From NCBI RefSeq assembly GCF_024172125.1, contig NZ_JAMZEA010000005.1, forward strand, positions 620,001 to 684,000: a stretch of DNA of 64,000 bases, given 5' to 3'. Positions 1 to 9,056 of the stretch are shown here, piece by piece (within the stretch, counting starts at the first letter, position 1; each line of letters begins with the position of its first letter). The notes under the pieces are model-generated. The model was not told the origin of the DNA. It was given only the letters and a program-made list of their open reading frames with translations, and did no database searches. A program made the translations under genes and the position numbers. This stretch comes from Actinomadura rupiterrae. GTDB lineage: Bacteria > Actinomycetota > Actinomycetes > Streptosporangiales > Streptosporangiaceae.

Positions 1-2385
1 AGCGGCACGTCGATGGCGACGCCGCACGTCGCGGGCGCGGCGGCGATCCTCGCCCAGCAGCACCCGGACTGGAAGGCGCCGCAGATCAAGGCCGCGCTCA
101 TGTCCACCTCGACCGAGCTGAAGGGCACGTCCGCGTTCGACATCGGCACCGGACGGCTCTGGCTGCCCGGCGCGGTCGGCGACGTCTCCGCGACCGGCTC
201 GCAGTTCTTCGGCTTCCACGCCTGGCCGCACACCGGCACGGACCCGGTGACGAAGCCGGTCACCTTCACCAACTCCGGTGACAGCGCGCAGACGTTCAAG
301 CTGAGCGCGCACGCGTCCGGCCCGGATGGCAAGGCCGCGGACGGTCTGTTCAAGCTGTCGGCCGGCGAGATCACCGTCCCCGCGCACGGCAGCGCCGACG
401 TGAACGTCACCGCCGACGCGGACGACGCCCCCGGCACCGGCAACTTCACCGGCCAGGTCGAAGCCGCCGGCCCGGACGGCAAGGTCGTCGCGCACACCGC
501 CGTCGGCCTGGTCAAGGAGGACGAGCGGTACAACCTGGACGTCACGCTCAAGGGCCGCGATGGCAAGCCGCTCGGCGGCGACCTTTCGCTGTACCGGTAC
601 GGCGACCAGTTCGTCCACCAGATCTCGGCCGACCCGGCGACGGGCGCGGTGCCCGAGCAGCGGCTGGCCCCCGGCGTCTACTCGATCACCGGGTTCGTCG
701 CGGTCCCCGGCGAGCACGGTCCCGGCTCGGCGGGCGTCGCGTTCCTGAGCAACCCCCATCTGAACCTGACCAAGAACACGGCGCTCACGCTGGACGCGGG
801 CAAGGCGGTCAGGCTGACCGTCCGGACGCCGAAGCAGTCGGTCCCGGACTACCGGCGGTTCGGGTCGTTCCATGACTCGGGCATCGGCGGCCAGTACGCG
901 TCGTTCAGCACGTCCTACACCGCTGCGAACGACATGGACGACCTGTACGCCCTGCCCACTGGCAAGGTCGCGGGCGGGACGTACGACTTCGCCGTCCGGT
1001 ACCGGATGACCAAGCCGTACCTGGACGTCCGTGGCACCGCCGGGATCGGCCGAATCGACCCGCTGTACTTCCGGGGTGCGGTCCGCCTGGACGGCCGGGT
1101 CGACCTGCCCGTCGTGTCCGCCGGGAACGGCAGCGCCGACGAGTACAAGGGCGTGGCGGCCAAGGGCGCGGCGGTCGTGATCACCCGTAGCGACAAGGTC
1201 GCGCCGACCGACGCGGTGAACGCCGCGCAGGCCGCCGGGGCCGCGTTCCTGCTGGTCGCGAACGACCGTCCGGGGCGGTTCACGAACTACCTGCCGTCCA
1301 CGCTGCCCGTCGCGTCGGTGACGCAGGCGGAGGGCGCCCGGCTGCTCGCCGGAGCGAAGCGGCACGCGCGGCTGGTCGGCTCGGCCGAGGAGTTCGCGCC
1401 GTACAAGTACGACCTGAGCAAGTCGTACCCGGGCGGTATCCCGTCCCGGCTCTCCTGGAGCATCCGAGATGACCGCCTGGCGCGGATCGACGAGCGGTTC
1501 GTCGGCGAACCGAAGCAGGTCGCGTTCGAGGCGCGGCTCGACTGCCGCGACTACCAGTGGCCGCCGTGCCTGGGCCCGACCGACCCGCAGGGCCTCGGCC
1601 GGACGCGCGTGAGCTACGTGTCCACCGAGCCGGGCAACACCTGGTACGCCGACGCGCAGGACCCGGCGGGCTGGGAGCAGCGCTACGAGCGGCGCTCCTA
1701 CTCCCCCGGCGCGTCCACGCTGTCCTGGTTCGACCCGGTGACCCGGCCGCGGCTCGGCCAGGGCTACTGGGGACCGGCCCGGACCGGCGACTGGTTCCAG
1801 GTGAACGTCCCGACCGACGGCGGCACCCTCACGACGGGCGCCGACGACCGGACGCAGATCGCCTCGCGGCTGTTCCAGAACGGGACGCTGGTCGCGAAGT
1901 CCACGTCGCAGGCGATCCAGCGGGACGTCCCGCACGTGGACGGCCCGGCCGCGTACCGCTTCGAGCAGGACACGACCAACGCCGCGCGGCGCTTCTCGAC
2001 CGCCACGCGCAGCGCGTGGGAGTTCACCTCCACGGGCACCGACGCCAAGGCGATGCTGCCGCTGCTCCAGCTCGGCTACAGCGTCGGCACCGACACGGGC
2101 GGCAATGTCCGCGCCGGGTCGAACGGCACGATCGGGATCAGCACCTGGCAGCAGCCGGGGGCGGTCGGCGCGGGCGCGAAGGCCACCGCGGCGACGCTGG
2201 AGGTGTCGTTCGACGACGGCGCCACGTGGCAGACCGTCCGGCTCGACCGCCGGGGCGCGTCCTGGACGGGCCGCGTCTCCTTCCCGAGGACGCCCGGCGC
2301 GTTCGTCTCGGTCCGCGCGTCCGCCAAGGACCACGCGGGCAACACGGTCAAGCAGGAGGTGATCAGGGCCTTCGGCCTCAAGTGA
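1..2385 (+). CDS. S8 subtilisin-like serine peptidase, C-terminal part (5' end outside window)
   Basis: The frame is open from base 1 and begins with SGTSMATPHVAGAAAI, the block around the catalytic serine of S8 subtilases; the Asp and His blocks lie upstream of the window. After the catalytic core ends (about residue 60) come about 730 residues of beta-rich accessory sequence. These include a CARDB/Fn3-like stretch (about 75-165), a region resembling a protease-associated insert (about 355-460) and a final beta-sandwich-like module with FDDGATWQ near the C-terminus. Large subtilases of this layout are secreted by actinomycetes. The last module resembles the end of the protein at 45139-47379, which lacks the catalytic domain. 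A strong hairpin follows the stop. Confidence 0.93.
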   Translation, partial: SGTSMATPHVAGAAAILAQQHPDWKAPQIKAALMSTSTELKGTSAFDIGTGRLWLPGAVGDVSATGSQFFGFHAWPHTGTDPVTKPVTFTNSGDSAQTFKLSAHASGPDGKAADGLFKLSAGEITVPAHGSADVNVTADADDAPGTGNFTGQVEAAGPDGKVVAHTAVGLVKEDERYNLDVTLKGRDGKPLGGDLSLYRYGDQFVHQISADPATGAVPEQRLAPGVYSITGFVAVPGEHGPGSAGVAFLSNPHLNLTKNTALTLDAGKAVRLTVRTPKQSVPDYRRFGSFHDSGIGGQYASFSTSYTAANDMDDLYALPTGKVAGGTYDFAVRYRMTKPYLDVRGTAGIGRIDPLYFRGAVRLDGRVDLPVVSAGNGSADEYKGVAAKGAAVVITRSDKVAPTDAVNAAQAAGAAFLLVANDRPGRFTNYLPSTLPVASVTQAEGARLLAGAKRHARLVGSAEEFAPYKYDLSKSYPGGIPSRLSWSIRDDRLARIDERFVGEPKQVAFEARLDCRDYQWPPCLGPTDPQGLGRTRVSYVSTEPGNTWYADAQDPAGWEQRYERRSYSPGASTLSWFDPVTRPRLGQGYWGPARTGDWFQVNVPTDGGTLTTGADDRTQIASRLFQNGTLVAKSTSQAIQRDVPHVDGPAAYRFEQDTTNAARRFSTATRSAWEFTSTGTDAKAMLPLLQLGYSVGTDTGGNVRAGSNGTIGISTWQQPGAVGAGAKATAATLEVSFDDGATWQTVRLDRRGASWTGRVSFPRTPGAFVSVRASAKDHAGNTVKQEVIRAFGLK

Positions 2386-2405
2386 CCGCCTGAACCCTGC
2401 CGGGA

Positions 2406-2440
2406 CCCGCCCGGAGCGCTTCGCCGCTCCGAGCGGGTTT
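2406..2440 (+). terminator. Intrinsic terminator after the subtilase gene
   Basis: CCCGC-C-CGGAGCG (2406-2418) pairs with CGCTCCG-A-GCGGG (2425-2437) around a 6-nt loop, giving a 12-bp stem with one mismatch, followed by TTT and a T-rich stretch. It starts 21 bp after the stop codon. Confidence 0.85.
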
Positions 2441-2474
2441 CGCCCTTTTCCGGGACGGGCGCCACCGCGTCGGG

Positions 2475-2517
2475 CAGAATGATCATTTCATTATTTGCGC
2501 TTATGCTTAAGTATTGG
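2475..2517 (+). promoter_or_regulatory. AT-rich island, probable promoter for the DUF6542 / LCP genes
   Basis: A 40-bp AT-rich island in otherwise very GC-rich DNA. It contains the perfect palindrome AATGATCATT (2478-2487) and -10-like hexamers such as TATGCT (2502-2507). It lies between the terminator and the first conserved residues of the next gene. I cannot assign a convincing -35/-10 pair. Confidence 0.4.
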
Positions 2518-2577
2518 CAGGCTGAGCGGCACGACCAGCCTCCGACGACGGGGAAGCCACGTGAACGGATCGATCCG

Positions 2578-2940
2578 ATGCTGACCGGGTTCGGCGCGGG
2601 CGCGCTGCTGTGCGGCGTGACGCTCGCCGGGGCGCTGGTGGACGGCCTCGGACGCGGCGGTCCCGGGCTGGTGCTCGGCGCGAGCCTGGTCGCCGGGTCG
2701 GTGCTGGCCGTGGCGCTGGTGAACGCGCGGCGCGTCCGGCTCGTGCTCCCGATGCCGCCGCTCGCGTACGCCGTCGCGGCGGCCGTGGCGGGACTGCTCG
2801 GGGACACCGGGTCGGCGCGCGGCGGGGTGGGCCTCGCGACCGCGGTGAGCCGCTGGCTGAGCGCGGGGTTCGTGGCCATGGCGACGGCGACGCTGCTGGT
2901 GGCGGCGGTCGCGATCGTCCGGGCGACGACCGCGCGCTGA
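2578..2940 (+). CDS. Small integral membrane protein, DUF6542-like
   Basis: 120 aa from ATG 2578. The frame is open back to ATG 2479, but that extra stretch is the AT-rich island and looks like promoter. The protein starts with MLTGFGAGALLCG and is almost entirely hydrophobic, with about four membrane segments and the PPL(A)-type turn before segment 3, as in the DUF6542 family of actinobacteria. Function unknown. It lies 61 bp upstream of the LCP gene on the same strand, so it is probably co-transcribed, which hints at a cell-envelope role. The start is uncertain; the family call is moderately secure. Confidence 0.7.
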   Translation: MLTGFGAGALLCGVTLAGALVDGLGRGGPGLVLGASLVAGSVLAVALVNARRVRLVLPMPPLAYAVAAAVAGLLGDTGSARGGVGLATAVSRWLSAGFVAMATATLLVAAVAIVRATTAR

Positions 2941-3001
2941 ACCGGCGCCGCGCGGGATCCGCCGCGCGGGCTTCACCCGACCGCCGACCGAAAGGGGAAC
3001 C

Positions 3002-4672
3002 GTGGGACCGTCCACGCACCGGGGCCGTCCGTCCGACGGCGGGCCGTACGGCGGAGCGCACGGCCGCCCGCGCGGAGGGGCGCAGCGCGGGGGCGCGCCC
3101 CGCGGGCGGACGGCCGTGCCCGGGCCGACGCGGCGGCGAGCGCCGGGGCGGGCGCCGGGGCAGGACGTCCCTCCTGCGCGCGGGCGGGGACGGCGCGTGC
3201 TCGGCGGGCTGGTGTACGCGGTCGCCTGCGCGGCGGCCGCGACGGTCCTGGTGGCGAGCGGGCTGGCCTACTTCGTCCTGGACAACCTGCGCGGCCTCGG
3301 CTCGTCCCATGCGATCGGGAACGCCCCGAAGTCGACCGACGGCGCGACGAACATCCTGCTCATCGGGCTCGACTCGCGGAAGGACCAGAACGGCGACCCG
3401 CTGCCGAACGCGATCCTGCGGCAGTTGCACGCGGGCAGCGCGCGCGGCGTGAACGAGGAGGGCGTCGGCGGCTACAACACCAACACGCTGATCCTGCTGC
3501 ACGTCCCGAACGACGGCGGCAAGGCGACCGCGTTCTCCATCCCCCGCGACGACTACGTGGACTACGCCGACGCGGTCGGGCCGCAGCAGCACGGGAAGAT
3601 CAAGGAGGCCTACGGCGTCACCAAGGCGTTCACCGAGCAGAAGCTGATGGCCCGCGGCGTGCACGACAAGCACGCGCTGGAGCACGACGGGCGCGAGGCG
3701 GCCCGCAGGTCCACGATCTCGACCGTCCGGAAGCTGCTCGGCGTCCCGATCGACCACTTCGCCGAGATCAACCTCGCCGGGTTCTACGACCTGGCCACCA
3801 CGCTCGGCGGCGTGGACGTCTGCCTCAAGCACCCCGTCCAGGACCACTACTCCGGCGCCGACTTCCCCGCCGGACGCCAGCACCTCAACGGCTCGCAGGC
3901 GCTCGCTTTCGTCCGGCAGCGGCACGGCCTCCCCAACGGCGACCTCGACCGGACGCACCGGCAGCAGGCGTTCCTGGCATCGGTCACGCACAAGCTCAAG
4001 CAGGACGGGATCTTCGGCGACCTCGGCCGGATGCGGGGGCTGCTGAAGGTCGCCAGGAAGGACGTCGTGATGGACGCCGAGTGGGACGTCCTCGGCTTCG
4101 CGCAGCAGGCCAGGAGCCTGACCGGCGGGAACGTCGAGTTCCACACGCTGCCCATCGAGGGCTTCGGCACCCGCAACCGGCAGTCGGTGAACCTGGTCGA
4201 CCCGGACAAGATCCGCGCGATGGTGCACGACACGCTCGACCCGCCCAAGCAGGCGCCCGCGCCGTCCGCCTCGGGCTCCGGCGCGAAGACCACCGTGGAC
4301 GTGCTGAACGGCGGCGGGCACGCCGGGCTCGCGGCGAAGGTCGCGGGGGCGCTGTCCCAGGGCGGCTACGCGACGGGGAAGGTCGCCAACACCGCGCCGT
4401 CCGCGCGGACGACCGTCCGGTACGGCGGGCAGGACGGGGCGGACGGGCCGGACGGAGCGGACGCCAAGAAGATCGCGAAGCTGTTCGGGGTGAAGGCCGT
4501 CGCCGATCCGTCGCTTCCGGCGGGGACCGTCCGGGTCGTCCTCGGGCCCGCGGCGGTCGTGCCGTCCCTCGGCGGAGGTGGCGGTTCCGCGCCCAAGCCC
4601 ACCGCGACGCTGCCGACGACCGGCGCGCAGGGCGGCGCGGTCAAGGGCGGCGGCATCCCGTGCGTGGACTGA
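3002..4672 (+). CDS. LytR-CpsA-Psr (LCP) family cell-wall ligase with LytR C-terminal domain
   Basis: 556 aa; GTG start 3002 preceded by AAAGGGGAAC. LCP proteins transfer undecaprenyl-linked glycopolymers onto peptidoglycan or arabinogalactan outside the membrane. The first 60 residues are Gly/Arg/Pro-rich and cytoplasmic, followed by one membrane helix (about 66-95). The extracellular LCP domain (about 110-320) shows TNILLIGLDSRKD, FSIPRDDYVDY, a GGVDVCL block and the arginine-rich FVRQRHG...DLDRTHRQQ block that binds the pyrophosphate. A LytR_C domain (about 420-510, VDVLNGGGHAGLA) and a Gly/Pro/Thr-rich tail follow. Length and domain order are normal for actinobacteria. Confidence 0.92.
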   Translation: MGPSTHRGRPSDGGPYGGAHGRPRGGAQRGGAPRGRTAVPGPTRRRAPGRAPGQDVPPARGRGRRVLGGLVYAVACAAAATVLVASGLAYFVLDNLRGLGSSHAIGNAPKSTDGATNILLIGLDSRKDQNGDPLPNAILRQLHAGSARGVNEEGVGGYNTNTLILLHVPNDGGKATAFSIPRDDYVDYADAVGPQQHGKIKEAYGVTKAFTEQKLMARGVHDKHALEHDGREAARRSTISTVRKLLGVPIDHFAEINLAGFYDLATTLGGVDVCLKHPVQDHYSGADFPAGRQHLNGSQALAFVRQRHGLPNGDLDRTHRQQAFLASVTHKLKQDGIFGDLGRMRGLLKVARKDVVMDAEWDVLGFAQQARSLTGGNVEFHTLPIEGFGTRNRQSVNLVDPDKIRAMVHDTLDPPKQAPAPSASGSGAKTTVDVLNGGGHAGLAAKVAGALSQGGYATGKVANTAPSARTTVRYGGQDGADGPDGADAKKIAKLFGVKAVADPSLPAGTVRVVLGPAAVVPSLGGGGGSAPKPTATLPTTGAQGGAVKGGGIPCVD

Positions 4673-4719
4673 CGGTTTGACCGTTCCGTTGCTGTGGACA
4701 CTGGCGGAGACGGGCTGAC

Positions 4720-5487
4720 ATGCGAGAACGTGGACGGATGGATGACGAGGCCGCCCCGGACTTCCCGCGCGCCTGGGTCGAGTTCGCCGACCCGGCCGAC
4801 GCCGAGCAGGTGTTCCGCTGCGACCTGACCTGGCTGACCTCGCGCTGGAACTGCCTGTTCGCGCGCGGCTGCCAGGGCATCGTCCCGGGCCGTCCGGACG
4901 ACGGGTGCTGCTCGCTCGGCGCGCACTTCAGCGACGACGATGACGAGAAGCGCGTCACCGGGCACGTCGCGCGGCTCACCCCGGACGTCTGGCAGTACCA
5001 CCGCACCGGCACGCGCGACGGTTTCACCGCGTCCACGCCGGACGGCGGGCGCCGCACCCGCATCCTGAACGGCGCGTGCATCTTCCTGAACCGTCCCGGT
5101 TTCAAGGGCGGCGCCGGGTGCGCGCTGCACGCCCAGGCCCTCCGGGACGGGCGCGAACCGCTCGAATACAAGCCGGACGTCTGCTGGCAGCTGCCCATCC
5201 GCCGCACCTTCGAGTGGCGGGACCGCCCGGACGACACCCGCGTCCTCATCGTGACGATCACCGAGTACGAGCGGCGGACGTGGGGTCCCGGCGGGCACGG
5301 GCTGAACTGGTGGTGCACCAGCGCCCACTCCGCGCACGACGCGCCCGACCCCCTGTACATCACCTACCGCCCGGAACTGGTCGAGCTCATGGGAGAGCCC
5401 GCCTACCGAGTCCTGGTCGACATGTGCGAAAGCCGCCTGGCGGCCCCGCTCCCTGTAGCCCCGCACCCCGCCGACCCCAACCTCTAG
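4720..5487 (+). CDS. Conserved cysteine-rich actinobacterial protein of unknown function
   Basis: 255 aa, soluble, with about ten cysteines, several in a cluster (RCDL, WNCLF, RGCQG, DGCCSLG). The spacing recalls the metal-chelating YkgJ/DUF3109 type, where Cys residues hold a zinc or iron-sulfur site, but I do not recognise the family with certainty. An acidic DDDDE stretch follows the CC pair. ATG 4720 is taken as start; ATG 4738 (MDDEAAP) is an equally plausible one. It is 47 bp downstream of the LCP gene and converges with the antiporter gene, leaving only 13 bp between stops. Confidence 0.65.
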   Translation: MRERGRMDDEAAPDFPRAWVEFADPADAEQVFRCDLTWLTSRWNCLFARGCQGIVPGRPDDGCCSLGAHFSDDDDEKRVTGHVARLTPDVWQYHRTGTRDGFTASTPDGGRRTRILNGACIFLNRPGFKGGAGCALHAQALRDGREPLEYKPDVCWQLPIRRTFEWRDRPDDTRVLIVTITEYERRTWGPGGHGLNWWCTSAHSAHDAPDPLYITYRPELVELMGEPAYRVLVDMCESRLAAPLPVAPHPADPNL

Positions 5488-5500
5488 GCGCCTGTTGCGG

Positions 5501-6706
5501 CTAGGAGCCCGTTGCGGCGGGCTCCTTCGCGAGGCGCATGGCAAGCAGGGGGAACAGGAGGACGGAGAGCATCGCCGCGCAGACCAGCGCCGCGGCCGTG
5601 CTCGTCTTGATCCGGTGGTCCTCCACCCCGATCGTCGTGATGACCACGACCAGCGGCAGCGCGGTCGAGGCCAGCAGGGACAGCGCCCGGCGGCGGGGCC
5701 GGTCGAGCGCCTCGTCCCGGCGGCTCACCAGGTAGGTCGGCACGCCCCGGACGACCAGGAAGAGCAGCAGGAAGCCGGGCACCAGCAGCACCGCGCGCGG
5801 GTCGTCGGCCAGCGCCGACAGGTCGAGCCGGATCCCGCTCACGACGAAGAAGAACGGCACCAGGAACCCGTACCCGATCCCTTCGAGCTTCGCGTCGACC
5901 AGCGACTCCTGCCCGGGCGACAGGTCGCTCGCGCCGAACGCCATCCGCTCGATGACCCCCGCCGCGAACGCGCCGAGCAGCACGTCCAGCCCGAACGAGC
6001 CGGCGATCCACAGCATCAGGATCAGCCCGAACATGGTGATCCGGACGGCCATCTGCGCGCTGGTGGACAGCGTCGCGCGCAGCAGCCGCCCCATCCGCGC
6101 CGAGCCGTGCTGGCGCACCGCCAGCAGGCCCGCGGCGACCGTGACCAGCGCGAACGCGATCAGCAGCAGGACCGTCCGGCCCGGTTGCGAGCTCGTGAGC
6201 AGCAGCGCGACCGCGACGATGGGGCCGAACTCGCCGATCGCCCCGACCGCCATCACCCGCGCCCCGAACGGCGTCGCCACCATGCCCGCGTCGTGCAGGA
6301 TCGGCAGGATCGTGCCGAGCGCGGTCGTGGTCAGCGCCAGCCCGACGACCATGCCCGCGCCGTGGTCGCCGGTCAGCGCGAGCAGCCCGCCGGCGGCCAG
6401 GCCCAGCACGAGCGAGAGCACCCAGCCGGTCAGCCCCTCGCGCAGCGGGCCGCCCCGGATGCGGTCGAACTCGATCTCGTACCCGGCCATGAACATCAGC
6501 ATGGCCAGGCCGAAGTCGGCGACCGTCCCGATCGCGCCGTGGTCGTTCGCCCAGCCGAGCAGGACCGGCCCGGCCAGCACGCCGAGCAGCAGTTCGAGCA
6601 CCACCCCCGGCACCGCGACCCAGCGCGCCAGCCGGTCGGCGAGCAGCGGCGCCAGCACCGCCGCCCCGGCGATCACCACCACCGACGTCTGGTCCGCGCC
6701 GACCAC
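5501..6706 (-). CDS. Cation/proton antiporter, Kef/CPA2-type membrane domain
   Basis: 401 aa from GTG 6706, with GAAGGGGG upstream as ribosome site. About 12 hydrophobic segments. The blocks VPGVVLELLLGVLAGPVLLGW (in part), ADFGLAMLMFMAGYEIEFD and LTTTALGTILPIL are typical of the Na+/H+ exchanger superfamily (KefB/GerN type). There is no cytoplasmic TrkA-N/RCK regulatory domain, so it is the short form. The expected role is exchange of K+ or Na+ for H+ across the cytoplasmic membrane; the ion cannot be told from the sequence. Confidence 0.88.
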   Translation of the reverse strand: MVGADQTSVVVIAGAAVLAPLLADRLARWVAVPGVVLELLLGVLAGPVLLGWANDHGAIGTVADFGLAMLMFMAGYEIEFDRIRGGPLREGLTGWVLSLVLGLAAGGLLALTGDHGAGMVVGLALTTTALGTILPILHDAGMVATPFGARVMAVGAIGEFGPIVAVALLLTSSQPGRTVLLLIAFALVTVAAGLLAVRQHGSARMGRLLRATLSTSAQMAVRITMFGLILMLWIAGSFGLDVLLGAFAAGVIERMAFGASDLSPGQESLVDAKLEGIGYGFLVPFFFVVSGIRLDLSALADDPRAVLLVPGFLLLFLVVRGVPTYLVSRRDEALDRPRRRALSLLASTALPLVVVITTIGVEDHRIKTSTAAALVCAAMLSVLLFPLLAMRLAKEPAATGS

Positions 6707-6752
6707 CCGCCGCCCCCTTCGCAGCCACCGCGCGCCCGCTCCCCGGACGCGG

Positions 6753-6778
6753 TCACCGGGGAGATTCCCGGCCGGTGA
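6753..6778. promoter_or_regulatory. Inverted repeat upstream of the antiporter gene
   Basis: TCACCGG (6753-6759) and CCGGTGA (6772-6778) form a perfect 7-bp inverted repeat with a 12-nt spacer, 47 bp upstream of the antiporter start. It could be an operator or a leader hairpin. Confidence 0.35.
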
Positions 6779-6879
6779 TCACGCGACGCGACCGCTCCCC
6801 CTTCTTGCCCCACCCTTGGCGGCCCCATGGCGCGCCGCGGAGGGCGCAGGTCGGCTTTCCGAGGGGATGGGGGTGCGGG

Positions 6880-7188
6880 TCAGCGTTCGGCGCAGACGGG
6901 GCAGGGGGCCTCGGTCAGCTTGGACGGCCGGCCGCCGCGGACGTCCCCGCCGAGGCTGATGACGCGCCCGACGCCCAGGCACGCCTGGCAGCCGGGCATG
7001 ATCTCCGACCCGGGCTGCTCCCACACCGGCGTGTAGGCCCTCCGCGGGGCCGGGTCCGTACCACTGCTCACTTCACTGTCCTCGCCAAGACGTCCCGCTC
7101 CACGGCAGAAGAAGCAGGCGAACCGAAACGGCCCCAGTCGCTGCTCCCCGGCTCCGTCGCAGCCGGGGCAGTCCTTCCGGTCACTCAC
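6880..7188 (-). CDS. Small DnaJ-type zinc-finger-like protein
   Basis: 102 aa. Four CxxC pairs: CPGCDGAGE near the N-terminus, CFFCRGAGR, CQACLGVGR and CPVCAE at the C-terminus. CxxCxGxG is the zinc-binding repeat of DnaJ and related small chaperone-like proteins, so two zinc sites are likely. No J domain and no membrane segment. Found alone, not in an operon with dnaK; its partner is unknown. The coding call rests on the regular Cys pattern and on the length. Confidence 0.7.
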   Translation of the reverse strand: MSDRKDCPGCDGAGEQRLGPFRFACFFCRGAGRLGEDSEVSSGTDPAPRRAYTPVWEQPGSEIMPGCQACLGVGRVISLGGDVRGGRPSKLTEAPCPVCAER

Positions 7189-7280
7189 ATCCAGCCTGTG
7201 CCCTGGCGGCCCCGGGCGGAACCACCGCGGGGGCGAAGGTAGGGAAACCCCTGTTGAGGGGGCCCGGTAGGGTCCGGGGC

Positions 7281-7751
7281 ATGGTGCCCCCTCCTGCCCA
7301 CGTGGTACGTCCGGCGACGCGCGGGGACCTGCCCGCGGTGCTCGCGCTGCTCGCCGACGAGGAGACCGTCGTCGACCCGGCGTCGGTCGAGGTGACCGCC
7401 CGGTACGAGCGGGCGTTCGCGGCGATCGACGCCGACCCGCGCAACGAGCTGCTCGTCATGGCCGAGGAGGGGGACGGCGGGACGGTCGTCGGCTGCCTCC
7501 AGCTGACCTACATCCCCGGCCTCGGCAAGGGCGGCGGGGAGCGGGCGCTGGTCGAGGCGGTGCGCATCCGCGCGGACCGGCGCGGCGGCGGGCTCGGCCG
7601 GACGCTGATGGAGCACGCGACCGAGCGGGCGCGCGCACGCGGCTGCGTCCTCGTCCAGCTGACCAGCAACAAGAGGCGCCTGGACGCGCACCGGTTCTAC
7701 GACTCGCTCGGGTTCGAGCGCAGCCACGAGGGCTTCAAGCTCGCGCTGTGA
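7281..7751 (+). CDS. GNAT-family N-acetyltransferase
   Basis: 156 aa from ATG 7281 (GGGTCCGGGG upstream). An in-frame TTG at 7254 is less likely. Residues 5-25 (VVRPATRGDLPAVLALLADE) start the fold. The acetyl-CoA site is at VRIRADRRGGGLGRTLMEHA (R-x-x-G-x-G/A), followed by the C-terminal RLDAHRFYDSLGFERSHEGFKL block shared with small-molecule acetyltransferases. Substrate unknown. It is divergent from the zinc-finger gene. Confidence 0.88.
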   Translation: MVPPPAHVVRPATRGDLPAVLALLADEETVVDPASVEVTARYERAFAAIDADPRNELLVMAEEGDGGTVVGCLQLTYIPGLGKGGGERALVEAVRIRADRRGGGLGRTLMEHATERARARGCVLVQLTSNKRRLDAHRFYDSLGFERSHEGFKLAL

Positions 7752-7850
7752 GGGCCGCCCGCGCGCGGCGGCCTTCCCATGATCGCTTGATACCCCTGCC
7801 CCCTATAGGTATTGTCGCGGGGCAGCGGGACCGAGCAGAAGGAGCTTGCA

Positions 7851-9026
7851 GTGGGTACTCATGAGCGCATCGTCGTGGTCGGCGCGTCGCTGGCGGGACT
7901 GCGCGCGGCGGTGACGCTGCGCGAGGAGGGGTTCGCGGGCGCGCTCGCGCTCGTCGGCGCGGAGCCGCACCGCCCGTACAACCGGCCTCCGCTCTCCAAG
8001 AGCGTGCTGGACGGCGACGACGACGTCAGCCTCCCCGGCGCGGACGCGATCGACGCGGACTGGCTCGGCGGGCGCAGCGCCGTCCGCCTGGACGGCGCCG
8101 CCCGGACCGTCGCCCTGGACGACGGCACCGAGCTGCCCTACGACGGCCTGGTGATCGCGACGGGCGCCCGTCCGCGGCGGCTGCCCGAGGAGCAGATGGC
8201 GCTGACCGGCGTGCACGTGCTCCGCACCCTCGACGACGCGCTGGAGCTGCGGAAGGCGCTCGCCGACGTCCGCGGGCGGGTGGTCGTGATGGGCGGCGGG
8301 TTCGTCGGCGGCGAGGTCGCCTCGTCCGTCCGCGCGGCGGGGCACGAGGTCGCCATCGTGGACGCGGCGGAGCCGATGGTCCGCGTCCTCGGCCGGACGG
8401 TCGGCACCTGGCTGGCCGAACACCACCGCGCCAACGGCGTCGAGCTGGTCACCAACACGCGCGTCGCGGGACTCGTCGGCGAGCAGGGCCGGGTGACCGG
8501 CGTCCGGCTGGACGGCTCGCGCACGCTGGACGCCGACCTGGTCGTGGTCGGGACGGGCGTCGTGCCGAACACCGAGTGGCTGGAGGGCAGCGGCGTCCAC
8601 CTGGACGACGGCGTGGTGACCGACGAGCGCCTGTTCGCGCGCGGCCACACCGACATCGTCGCCGCCGGGGACGTGGCGCGCTGGCCGCACGCGCTGTTCG
8701 GGGACGAGCCCGTCCGGATCGAGCACTGGTCGAACGCGAACGAGCAGGGCGCGGCGGCGGCGCGGAACCTGCTGCGCGGGCCGTCCGGGGCCGTCCCGTT
8801 CGGGCAGGTTCCGGCGCTGGGCACGCGCGTGCACGGCACCCGGATCCAGTACGCGGGCCTCCCGCACCTCGCCGACGCGAGCACCGTCGTCACCGGCGCG
8901 CCGGAAGACGGGAAGTTCGCCGTCGCCTTCACCCGCGAGGGTGTCCTCGTGGGCGCGGCGACGGTGAACTTCCCGAAGGAGCTGACCCGGCTGCGCAAGG
9001 CGATCGAGGCCGCCGAATCGCTCTAG
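7851..9026 (+). CDS. FAD-dependent NAD(P)H:ferredoxin (or rubredoxin) reductase
   Basis: 391 aa from GTG 7851; AAGGAG at 7839-7844 fixes the start. The FAD-binding motif is VVVGASLAGLRAA, then RPYNRPPLSKSVL, ATGARPRRLP, the NAD(P)-binding GGGFVGGEVA, and TDIVAAGDVARWP. This is the BphA4/CamA-type reductase family, which passes electrons from NAD(P)H to a 2Fe-2S ferredoxin of a P450 or dioxygenase. No ferredoxin or oxygenase gene is adjacent, so it probably serves a partner elsewhere. It belongs to the same family as 36921-38168. Confidence 0.88.
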   Translation: MGTHERIVVVGASLAGLRAAVTLREEGFAGALALVGAEPHRPYNRPPLSKSVLDGDDDVSLPGADAIDADWLGGRSAVRLDGAARTVALDDGTELPYDGLVIATGARPRRLPEEQMALTGVHVLRTLDDALELRKALADVRGRVVVMGGGFVGGEVASSVRAAGHEVAIVDAAEPMVRVLGRTVGTWLAEHHRANGVELVTNTRVAGLVGEQGRVTGVRLDGSRTLDADLVVVGTGVVPNTEWLEGSGVHLDDGVVTDERLFARGHTDIVAAGDVARWPHALFGDEPVRIEHWSNANEQGAAAARNLLRGPSGAVPFGQVPALGTRVHGTRIQYAGLPHLADASTVVTGAPEDGKFAVAFTREGVLVGAATVNFPKELTRLRKAIEAAESL

Positions 9027-9042
9027 CCCGTCCGGACGGGCT
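9025..9042. terminator. Bidirectional terminator palindrome
   Basis: AGCCCGTCCGGACGGGCT is a perfect 18-bp palindrome overlapping the reductase stop codon and lying between two convergent genes. It would fold into a 7-bp stem with a 4-nt loop in either transcript. Confidence 0.6.
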
Positions 9043-9056
9043 GGAGTCCGGCCGGG

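Noticed and set aside
2507..4321. 604-codon open frame on the minus strand opposite the LCP gene
   Set aside because: Composition is Arg/Pro/Val-rich with no recognisable motifs, and the plus-strand frame encodes a clear LCP protein. High-GC DNA often leaves such antisense frames open.
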